DNA of 56,089 nt from Lysobacteraceae bacterium (GTDB lineage Bacteria; Pseudomonadota; Gammaproteobacteria; Xanthomonadales; Rhodanobacteraceae), in contig JAGWVM010000005.1 of assembly GCA_018970895.1 (NCBI GenBank), forward strand, positions 1-56,089. Reading direction: 5' to 3'. Within the stretch, counting starts at the first letter, position 1, and the number at the start of each line of letters is the position of its first letter. Positions 49,849 through 56,089 of this stretch are shown here, in pieces. The notes beneath the pieces were generated by a model. That model did no database searches and was not told the DNA's origin. It was given only the letters and a program-made list of their open reading frames with translations. The position numbers and the translations under genes are program-made.

Positions 49849-50996
49849 GGGGTGGCTCCCGATGCGGAAGGCGCCGGCGTGGCGGGGCTGCGCACGTTGG
49901 CGACAAGGTAGAAGCGCTCCTTGCCGGTGGTCGGATCGGCCTGGATCGAACCCTGGAAGCCGACGTCGCGGATCAGCGGGTCGTCCTTCAGCGCGTCGAC
50001 CAGCCTGGCCGCCTGCGTCGCCTGGCCCTGGAAGCCGAGGTGGCCATTGCTGTCGATGCTGAAACGCTCCAGCCAGGCGCTGTCGGGCAGGCGGCGGGTG
50101 AGCTCGTCCAGCAGCGCCAGCACCGGCACGGTGTCCTTCTTCTTGCGCGCGAGGAAGCCGGCCGCGCCGGCGTTGTCCTGCAGTTGCTGGCGCAGCAGGG
50201 CGACCTGCTGCGCGTCGGCGTGCATGGCGTCGACCTGGGCCTGCATCGCGAGCAGCGCCACGCGACGGTTGTGCAGCCACTGGCCGAGCACCAGCACGAC
50301 CAGTGCAAGGCAGGCCGCGGCCAGCGACAGGTTGAGGCGCGCGCGCGGGTTGACCCGGCGCGGACGCTGCGCGGGCGCCAGCAGGTTGGCGCCCAGGCGG
50401 GCGTCGCCGTCGCGCAGGTCGACCGCGTCGATGCGGATGCGCAGCGCGGCGAGCCGCTCGAGCAGCGGATCGAGCGTGGCGCGCGGCAGCGCGATCAGCT
50501 CCACCGCGAAGCGACCCTCGCCGACCGGGCGCGCCAGCTCGCGCACGTCGGTCGCCACCTGATCGGCGCGAAACGGGGTCTGCCGGTCGATCTCGAAGCC
50601 GATCACCTGGGCCAGGTTGTCGCGCGCGGCCAGCGGCAGCGCCAGCGTGCGACGCAGGGCGGTCTCGGCAGGCAGGCACAGCGCCAGCCGCAGGTCCTGC
50701 GGATCGACCGTGGCCAATGCCTGGCGCAGAGCCTGCTGCTGGATCGCCGGATCGTCGCTGTCGGCCCACTGCGCCAGCACGCTCGCCGCACCGGCGCGAC
50801 GCACGCTCCACTGGCCGTCGCGATGTTCGAGCAGGTGCCAGTCGGCACCCCCGGCCAGTGCCTGGCGCAGCCGGGCCGGCAGCATGGCGCGCAGCTCGCC
50901 GCCCCACCACGCCAGCATCGCGGGCAGCGGCGATCCGCGCCAGGCGCGCCGCGCGCGCTCCAGCAACGGCCGCAGCGACTGCATTGCGGTAGTCAT
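49845..50996 (-). CDS. gspL: Type II secretion protein GspL/XpsL
   Basis: 383 residues. The cytoplasmic actin-like part (about 1-225) includes QDLRLALCLPAETALRRTLA and IGFEIDRQTPFRADQV. It is followed by a membrane helix (LNLSLAAACLALVVLVLGQW) and a PilN-like periplasmic domain (VLALLDELTRRLPDSAWLER, LVDALKDDPLIRDVGFQG). GspL recruits the ATPase GspE to the inner membrane. Four-base overlaps with gspK and gspM. Confidence 0.88.
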   Translation of the reverse strand: MTTAMQSLRPLLERARRAWRGSPLPAMLAWWGGELRAMLPARLRQALAGGADWHLLEHRDGQWSVRRAGAASVLAQWADSDDPAIQQQALRQALATVDPQDLRLALCLPAETALRRTLALPLAARDNLAQVIGFEIDRQTPFRADQVATDVRELARPVGEGRFAVELIALPRATLDPLLERLAALRIRIDAVDLRDGDARLGANLLAPAQRPRRVNPRARLNLSLAAACLALVVLVLGQWLHNRRVALLAMQAQVDAMHADAQQVALLRQQLQDNAGAAGFLARKKKDTVPVLALLDELTRRLPDSAWLERFSIDSNGHLGFQGQATQAARLVDALKDDPLIRDVGFQGSIQADPTTGKERFYLVANVRSPATPAPSASGATP

Positions 50997-51862
50997 TCCC
51001 CGTCTCCCTCCTGCCAGCGCAATACCGCGTAAGGCTGCGCGCCGGCCCCGATCCCGCGCAGTCGGACCGTTGCCCGCACCACGGCCCGGGTGCCGTCGGG
51101 GAGCGTCGCCTGCGAACGGATACTATGCGTTACACCGGCACCGGACGCCATCGCGGTGGCTGGATCCAGCGCCGTGCGCGCATCCTCGGCCTGCTGGATG
51201 CGCGCCGGGTCCATGCCCGGGATCGCCGCCAGCGCGAGCGGCGGCGCGGTAGCCGGATTGGGCGCGTCGCGGCCGGACCACAGCGTGACCTGCGAGGCGA
51301 CCGCCCGGTAGACCGCGGGTGGCATGCCGAGCACCATGCGCAGCTCCTCGATGCTGGCAAACGGTCCGTGCCGCGGCATGTAGTCCAGCCCCGCCGCGGC
51401 ATAGGCGGCATCGGCCGGGTTCGGTCCCACCGCATCGCCGAAGCTGCGCCACGCCACCACCCGCGCGGCGAGCTGCTGGGCGGCCTGCACGTCCATCCCG
51501 GCGGCCTTGAACAGCCCGGCCAGCACCGCCGGCGAGGCGGCGTTGAGGTCCACCTTGCCGCTCTCGTCGATCACCTCGACCTGCACGGTGGCCGCACCGA
51601 ACGGGAAGGTGTACGGCCGGCCGTCGGGGATCCAGCGGCTCTCGACCCGTGGATCCTGCAGCGCGTAGACGGCACGCGCGATGCCCGCCTCGGCCGCGTA
51701 GTGGGCCTGGGTGTGGGCGAACGCATAGCGCGCCTGCAAGGCCTCGGTGCGCGCCATCAGCGCGTAACCGCCGAGCAGCACGGCGAGCAGGGTGCAGGCC
51801 CACAGCACCACCAGCAGCGCCACGCCGCGCTGCCGCGCCGGGGCATGAATCGCGCGCATCAT
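50993..51862 (-). CDS. gspK: Type II secretion minor pseudopilin GspK/XpsK
   Basis: 289 residues. The prepilin leader ends QRGVALLVVLWACTLLAVLL; the +5 Glu of other pseudopilins is missing, as is normal for GspK, which caps the pseudopilus tip. The large globular domain (VEVIDESGKVDLNAAS near 100, GPFASIEELRMVLGMPPAVY near 170) is the GspK alpha-domain insertion. Four-base overlaps with gspJ and gspL. Confidence 0.92.
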   Translation of the reverse strand: MMRAIHAPARQRGVALLVVLWACTLLAVLLGGYALMARTEALQARYAFAHTQAHYAAEAGIARAVYALQDPRVESRWIPDGRPYTFPFGAATVQVEVIDESGKVDLNAASPAVLAGLFKAAGMDVQAAQQLAARVVAWRSFGDAVGPNPADAAYAAAGLDYMPRHGPFASIEELRMVLGMPPAVYRAVASQVTLWSGRDAPNPATAPPLALAAIPGMDPARIQQAEDARTALDPATAMASGAGVTHSIRSQATLPDGTRAVVRATVRLRGIGAGAQPYAVLRWQEGDGE

Positions 51863-52524
51863 CGCGCCCCCGCCGCGCGCATGCGCAACAGCGGCCCCTG
51901 CAGCATCAGCCCGCTGCTCGGGTCGATGCGCAGCGGCATGGTCAGTTCCGGCCAGGGCGTGGTGCCCTCCGGGATCAGCTCGATGCGCACCAGTTGCGGC
52001 ATCAGGCGGCCGTCAGGCCAGGTGTCCTGCCAGTCCCCGACCCGTCCCTGCGCGTCCACGCCGCGGTACTGGAACCGGCCCGTCTTCACGTGATCGAGCA
52101 GCAGCTGCGGCTTGCCCAGCGGCCGCGGCGGCTTGCCGTCCGGCGGCAGCAGCGCCAGCTGCAGCTGCAGCTGCTTGCCGCCGTGGTGATCGTCCACCAG
52201 CGACAGCTTCAGCAGCTGCGGACCGAGCTTGTCGAGGTAGCCCGGCAGCGGGGCGACGAAGCGCATCGCGTCGGCCTTGCCGTCGAAGAACAGCGCGTCG
52301 CCGTTCGCATCGTGGCCGATGGGCGCCACCATCGCCTGGGCCACTTCGCGCCGCAGCAGCTGCTGGGTCGAGCGCACCTGATCGAGTCGCTCGACCGCCA
52401 CCGTGCCCGAGCGCACGCCGCGGGTGGCGGTGCGGATGCCGGAGTACACGCCGAGCAGCAGCACGCTCAGCAGCACCAGCGCCAGCAGGACTTCGAGCAG
52501 GCTGAAGCCGCGCACGCGCCTCAT
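51859..52524 (-). CDS. gspJ: Type II secretion minor pseudopilin GspJ/XpsJ
   Basis: 221 residues from the ATG at 52524, which overlaps the gspI stop as ATGA. The leader MRRVRG is followed by FSLLEVLLALVLLSVLLLGV with Glu+5, the signal for the prepilin peptidase. The globular part includes LLRREVAQAMVAPIG and LVRIELIP. It forms the tip complex with GspI and GspK. Confidence 0.93.
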   Translation of the reverse strand: MRRVRGFSLLEVLLALVLLSVLLLGVYSGIRTATRGVRSGTVAVERLDQVRSTQQLLRREVAQAMVAPIGHDANGDALFFDGKADAMRFVAPLPGYLDKLGPQLLKLSLVDDHHGGKQLQLQLALLPPDGKPPRPLGKPQLLLDHVKTGRFQYRGVDAQGRVGDWQDTWPDGRLMPQLVRIELIPEGTTPWPELTMPLRIDPSSGLMLQGPLLRMRAAGAR

Positions 52525-52937
52525 TGTCCGCCTCCGCCGGGATTCGCCGGCACGCCGGCACGCAGCGTGCTGAAGTGCGCCTGTTGCTCGTGGTTGCCGT
52601 CGCGCCAGTGCACGTCGAGATCCAGCCGGTAGAGTTGCAGCGGCGGATTGGCGACCGGCTTGCCCTCGGGATTCCAGGGCGTCACCTGCAGCTGCCAGCC
52701 GAAACGCTTGTCGAAGCGGCCGGTGCGGGTGCCGGCCGCCAGCGGCGCGGTGACGAAGGCGCTGTCCAGCAGGCTGCGCGCCCACATCGCCGCCTCGCTG
52801 CGCTGCGCTGCGCGCTGGGTCAGCGCGATCGCGCCGCCGGCCACGCGCATCAGCGCGGTGAACGCGATCGCCAGCAGCAGCAGCGCCGCGATCACCTCGA
52901 TCAGGCTGAAGCCCCGCGAGCGGCGATGCGCGTTCAT
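52521..52937 (-). CDS. gspI: Type II secretion minor pseudopilin GspI/XpsI
   Basis: 138 residues. The leader ends RSRG and the mature chain starts FSLIEVIAALLLLAIAFTAL with Glu+5. The short globular domain includes RFGWQLQVTPWNPEGK and YRLDLDVHWRDGNHE. It nucleates the pseudopilus tip. It overlaps gspH and gspJ by 4 bp each. Confidence 0.93.
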   Translation of the reverse strand: MNAHRRSRGFSLIEVIAALLLLAIAFTALMRVAGGAIALTQRAAQRSEAAMWARSLLDSAFVTAPLAAGTRTGRFDKRFGWQLQVTPWNPEGKPVANPPLQLYRLDLDVHWRDGNHEQQAHFSTLRAGVPANPGGGGQ

Positions 52938-53416
52938 GACGGCGTCTTGCCGGGCTGGACCACGCTGACCGCGCCGGTCAGCCAGCCCACGTTGACCTGC
53001 CAGCGGCGCTGGCCCTGCTGCAGGGTGATATGCCCGCCGGTGGAGCTGCCGTCGGGAAAGAAGCGGATGCGCCCGATCGTGGGCGACACCTGGTCTTCCT
53101 TCGCACTGGTGATGCTGACCTGCATGCCCTTCGGCAGTGCGCGCGCGCGGCCGTCGGCGCCGCGGTAGCTGCCGGCGCGGATGTCCAGGTCGAAGTGCTG
53201 CTCCTTGCCTTTCACGATCGCCTGCGCACGGGTGGCGCGCAGCGTGGCGGCAAGCTCACCGCTGGCGGCACTGACGCGCGCGCTGGACAGCCCCTGCGAG
53301 ACCGACAGCGACACCGCCGCCGCCGCGATGCCGATCAGCAGGATCACCGCCAGCATCTCGAGCAGCGTGAAGCCCCGCGCGGCGGACGCTTTCGGCAGGT
53401 GGCGGGAGCGGAGCAT
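52934..53416 (-). CDS. gspH: Type II secretion minor pseudopilin GspH/XpsH
   Basis: 160 residues from the ATG at 53416; a TTG six bases upstream is in frame but not needed. Leader ...SAARG then FTLLEMLAVILLIGIAAAAV with Glu+5. The beta-rich domain (GELAATLRATRAQAIVKGKE, IRFFPDGSSTGGHITLQ) is the GspH/FimT fold. It links the tip complex to the main pseudopilin. Confidence 0.92.
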   Translation of the reverse strand: MLRSRHLPKASAARGFTLLEMLAVILLIGIAAAAVSLSVSQGLSSARVSAASGELAATLRATRAQAIVKGKEQHFDLDIRAGSYRGADGRARALPKGMQVSITSAKEDQVSPTIGRIRFFPDGSSTGGHITLQQGQRRWQVNVGWLTGAVSVVQPGKTPS

Positions 53417-53446
53417 GGTCAACGGGTTCGGCCGCGCGGGCGACGC

Positions 53447-53872
53447 TTACTGCCAGTTGCCCACGTCCTTGCTGAACCCGTCACCACCGGGCTGGCCATC
53501 CTGGCCGTAGAACACGAGATCGAAGCTGCCGTGCTCGCCCGGGTACTTGTAGCCGAAGGCGTGGCCCCAGGGATCCTTCAGGTCCGACGGCTTGGCGTAT
53601 GGACCCTGCCAGTTCGATGCGTTGGCCGGCTTGGTCACCAGGTCCTCCAGCTGGCGCGGCGGCGTGCCGTTGTCCAGCGCGTAGTTCTCGATTTTCTGGC
53701 CCAGCGTGACGAGCTGCGCCTTGCCCGCGCCGTACTTGCCCTTGTCGACGTTCTTGCCGACCTGGGTGACCACCACGGCGCCGATGATGCCGATCAGCAC
53801 GATCACCGCGAGCATCTCGAGCAGGGTGAAGCCGGCGCTGCGGCGCGCGGCGCGGAGGGACCTGGACTGCAT
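53447..53872 (-). CDS. gspG: Type II secretion major pseudopilin GspG/XpsG
   Basis: 141 residues from the ATG at 53872, chosen over the ATG at 53890 because it has AGAGG seven bases upstream. Leader ...RRSAG then FTLLEMLAVIVLIGIIGAVV with Glu+5. The rest is the GspG core: GKAQLVTLGQKIENYALDNG, LVTKPANASNWQGPYAKPSD, and DPWGHAFGYKYPGEHGSFDL, the Ca-binding loop region. It polymerises into the pseudopilus that pushes substrates through GspD. Confidence 0.96.
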   Translation of the reverse strand: MQSRSLRAARRSAGFTLLEMLAVIVLIGIIGAVVVTQVGKNVDKGKYGAGKAQLVTLGQKIENYALDNGTPPRQLEDLVTKPANASNWQGPYAKPSDLKDPWGHAFGYKYPGEHGSFDLVFYGQDGQPGGDGFSKDVGNWQ

Positions 53873-53925
53873 GGACTTACCTCTCGTCATGGAACGTTCG
53901 GGAACAGGCTCTCGGACACCGCCGA

Positions 53926-55143
53926 TCACTGGATGTTGCTGGTGAGGCTGAGCAGCGGCAGCAGGATCGCCGCCATGATGATCGCCACCAGCACGGTCAT
54001 CACGATGGTCAGCGCCGGCACCAGCGCGGCGAGCAGGCGGTCGATCGCGCGGCGGCTCTCCAGTTCGAAGGTGTCGGCCACCTTCAGCAGCATGGTGTCG
54101 AGCTGGCCGGCCTCCTCGCCCACCTGCACCATCTGCAGCGCCAGCCGCGGGAAGCGCTGCGACTGCGCCAGCGCGAAGCCGAGGCCCGCGCCGCCCTTGA
54201 CCTGCTCGGCGGCGGTGGCCAGCGCCGCGTCCAGCGCGCGGTTGGACGTGACCTGGCGGGCGATGGTCAGCGAGGACAGCAGCGGCACGCCGTTCTTCAG
54301 CAGCGTGCCCAGCGTGCGCGCGATGCGCGCGGTCTCCACCTTGACCAGCAGCGGCCCGACCACCCGCCGCTGCAGCAGCTTCGCGTGCGCGGCCAGCCTC
54401 GCGTCCGGATCACGCAGCTGCGCGCGGCGCACGAACACCGCCCCGGCGATCAGCAGCGCGATCAGCCACCACCATCCCTGGATCAGGTTGCCCAGCGCGA
54501 GCACGGCACGGGTGATCAGCGGGATCGGCACCTGCATGTCCTGGAAGATCGGCACGAACTGCGGCACCACGTAGGCCAGCAGCAGCACCAGCGAGCCGAG
54601 CACGCCGACCATCAGGAACGCCGGGTAGATCAGTGCATTGACGATGCTGCCCCGCAGCTGCTGCGCGCGCTCCAGGTAATCGGCCAGGCGGCGCAGCGTC
54701 TCCTCCAGCGAACCGCCCGCCTCGCCCGCGCGCACCAGCGAGACGTACAGCTTGGGGAACACGCCGTGCTCTTCGTCGAGCGCCTGCGACAGCGTGCTGC
54801 CGCCGCGCACGCGGTCGCGCACGCGTTCGATCAGCTTCTTCGCCCGCTCGCCCTCGGGCAGCTCCAGCAGGATGCCGAGCGCGCGGTCCAGCGGCTGGCC
54901 GGCACCGAGCAGGGTCGCCAGCTGGTGGGTGAACTGGGCCAGCTGGTCGCCGGAGAACGGCCCGCGCGCGAACAGCGCGGCGAACGAGCCGCCGCTGCCG
55001 CCGGCGTCGGCCAGGGCCGCTTCCAGCGGGGTGTGGCCCTGGTCCTGCAGGCGGGCGATCACGTCCTCGACCGACGCCGCCTCCATCTGGCCCTGCAGCA
55101 TGTCGCCGGCGTCGCTGACCGCGCGGTAGCGGAACTGCGCCAC
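53926..55143 (-). CDS. gspF: Type II secretion inner-membrane platform protein GspF/XpsF
   Basis: 405 residues. Two GspF domains (about 70-195 and 275-400) each end in membrane helices: FTHQLATLLGAGQPLDRAL, LVRAGEAGGSLEETLRRLAD and, in the second copy, IARTLGTLLKNGVPLLSSL, VGEEAGQLDTMLLKVADTFE. Helices are visible at about 170-195, 225-245 and 375-395. It works with the ATPase GspE to assemble the pseudopilus. It starts one base after gspE stops. Confidence 0.95.
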   Translation of the reverse strand: MAQFRYRAVSDAGDMLQGQMEAASVEDVIARLQDQGHTPLEAALADAGGSGGSFAALFARGPFSGDQLAQFTHQLATLLGAGQPLDRALGILLELPEGERAKKLIERVRDRVRGGSTLSQALDEEHGVFPKLYVSLVRAGEAGGSLEETLRRLADYLERAQQLRGSIVNALIYPAFLMVGVLGSLVLLLAYVVPQFVPIFQDMQVPIPLITRAVLALGNLIQGWWWLIALLIAGAVFVRRAQLRDPDARLAAHAKLLQRRVVGPLLVKVETARIARTLGTLLKNGVPLLSSLTIARQVTSNRALDAALATAAEQVKGGAGLGFALAQSQRFPRLALQMVQVGEEAGQLDTMLLKVADTFELESRRAIDRLLAALVPALTIVMTVLVAIIMAAILLPLLSLTSNIQ

Positions 55144-55144
55144 G

Positions 55145-56089
55145 TCAGCCTTCCTGCGTCACGCGCAGGACCTCTTCCAGCGTGGTCACGCCGGCCACCG
55201 CCTTGGCGATGCCGTCCTCGTACATGGTGCGCATGCCCTCGGCGCGGGCGGCGCGCTCGATCTCGCCGGCATCGGCGCGCTGCATGATCAGCCGGCGCAG
55301 CGGGTCGGTCATCACCAGGAATTCCATGATCGCGCGACGACCGCGGTAGCCGGTGGGGTTGGACGCGCTGGCGCCGGGCTTCCACAGCCGGATCGGCCGC
55401 TCGCTGGTGTACTTCTCCAGTTCGAACTCGGCGATCACCTCGGGCGAGGGCTCGTACGGGATCGCCGTCTCCGGATCGAGCCGGCGCACCAGTCGCTGCG
55501 CCAGGATGCCGTTGACGGTGGAGCCGAGCAGGTAGTCCTCCACGCCCATGTCGAGCAGGCGGGTGACGCCGCCGGCCGCCGAGTTGGTGTGCAGGGTGGA
55601 GAGCACCAGGTGGCCGGTCAGCGCGGACTGGATCGCGATGCGGCAGGTCTCCAGGTCGCGCATCTCGCCGATCATGATCACGTCCGGGTCCTGGCGCATG
55701 ATCGAGCGCAGCGCGCCGGAGAAATCCAGCCCGATCTGCGGCTTCACCTGGATCTGGTTGATGCCCTCGAGCTGGTATTCGACCGGGTCCTCGACGGTGA
55801 TGATCTTCACGTCGGGCGTATTGATGCGCGACAGCGCGGTGTACAGCGTGGTGGTCTTGCCCGAACCGGTCGGTCCGGTCACCAGCAGGATGCCGTGCGG
55901 GCGCTGCAGCACCTCGACGAAGCGCTGCTCGAACGCGTCGGTGAAGCCCAGCGAGGCGAAGTCGAACACCACCGATTCGCGGTCCAGGATGCGCATCACC
56001 ACCGATTCGCCGAAGCTGGTCGGCACGGTGGACACGCGCAGGTCCAGCTCCTTGCCCTGCACGCGCAGCTGGATGCGGCCGTCCTGCGG
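55145..56089 (-). CDS. gspE: Type II secretion ATPase GspE/XpsE, C-terminal part
   Basis: The 5' end lies beyond the window edge; 314 residues are visible, starting in [10 protein letters not shown], a conserved GspE segment. Walker [11 protein letters not shown], the Asp box [13 protein letters not shown], Walker [10 protein letters not shown], and the His box [19 protein letters not shown] are all intact. At the place where most GspE proteins have a four-cysteine zinc motif this one reads [16 protein letters not shown] without cysteine. The protein powers pseudopilus assembly on the cytoplasmic side. The operon order E-F-G-H-I-J-K-L-M-N-D is that of xps. Confidence 0.95.
   Translation of the reverse strand, partial: PQDGRIQLRVQGKELDLRVSTVPTSFGESVVMRILDRESVVFDFASLGFTDAFEQRFVEVLQRPHGILLVTGPTGSGKTTTLYTALSRINTPDVKIITVEDPVEYQLEGINQIQVKPQIGLDFSGALRSIMRQDPDVIMIGEMRDLETCRIAIQSALTGHLVLSTLHTNSAAGGVTRLLDMGVEDYLLGSTVNGILAQRLVRRLDPETAIPYEPSPEVIAEFELEKYTSERPIRLWKPGASASNPTGYRGRRAIMEFLVMTDPLRRLIMQRADAGEIERAARAEGMRTMYEDGIAKAVAGVTTLEEVLRVTQEG

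Overview
The window is about 56 kb of GC-rich chromosome (most genes near 65-70% GC) from a gammaproteobacterium, most likely of the order Xanthomonadales/Lysobacterales and probably the Rhodanobacteraceae (Rhodanobacter/Dyella-like). The support is the Xps-type order of the type II secretion genes (E-F-G-H-I-J-K-L-M-N-D), the LigB-type DNA ligase, the gltBD, tatABC and yadGH loci, and REP-like and purine/pyrimidine intergenic repeats. The family assignment is inference from gene content and style. I see no rRNA, tRNA, CRISPR array, insertion sequence or prophage.

Layout. 1-858: the end of a DUF938 methyltransferase and a YchJ-type SEC-C protein. 859-1376: a cluster of REP-like hairpins. 1377-6315 (minus): ligB, an NRDE-family protein, an unusual double-domain methylglyoxal synthase and a fused SpmA-SpmB nucleoside-recognition membrane protein. 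6422-12288 (minus): gltB-gltD, glutamate synthase, with a promoter/leader region full of dyads. 12527-15177 (plus): an EnvC-type murein hydrolase activator and a CtpA-type S41 protease. 15178-17884 (minus): a SYLF protein, tatABC and a DUF985 cupin. 18006-19972 (plus): hemH and an alpha/beta hydrolase.

20147-24917 (minus) is a tightly overlapping six-gene operon: two related small membrane proteins, a 66-aa XRE repressor, an exported S33 peptidase, and a NatA/NatB ABC exporter. Two near-identical 18-bp palindromes lie over its predicted promoter. 25321-30093 (plus) is a fimbria-like chaperone-usher cluster (two exported subunit candidates, a PapD-like chaperone, an usher-like outer-membrane protein). 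A small convergent secreted protein follows it and shares the presumed mature N-terminal motif of the first subunit. 30640-34295 holds ferredoxin-NADP reductase, the yadGH ABC transporter and rluF. 34399-37258 (minus) holds a 71-aa exported protein ending in CTTCH, a BaiN/YhiN-type flavoprotein and an exported MetX-like hydrolase. 37387-43403 is a peptide-uptake-like locus: a large TonB-dependent receptor, a divergent Lrp/AsnC regulator, a DUF6445 oxygenase-like protein and an exported M28 peptidase. 43583-46102 is hrpB. 46155-56089 (minus) is a type II secretion operon, gspD back to a gspE truncated by the window edge.

The most unusual items are the double methylglyoxal synthase with one degenerate half, the XRE/NatAB operon with twin operators, the divergent chaperone-usher cluster, the stop-codon-abutting purine/pyrimidine inverted repeats at three loci, and the tiny protein that ends in a c-heme motif.
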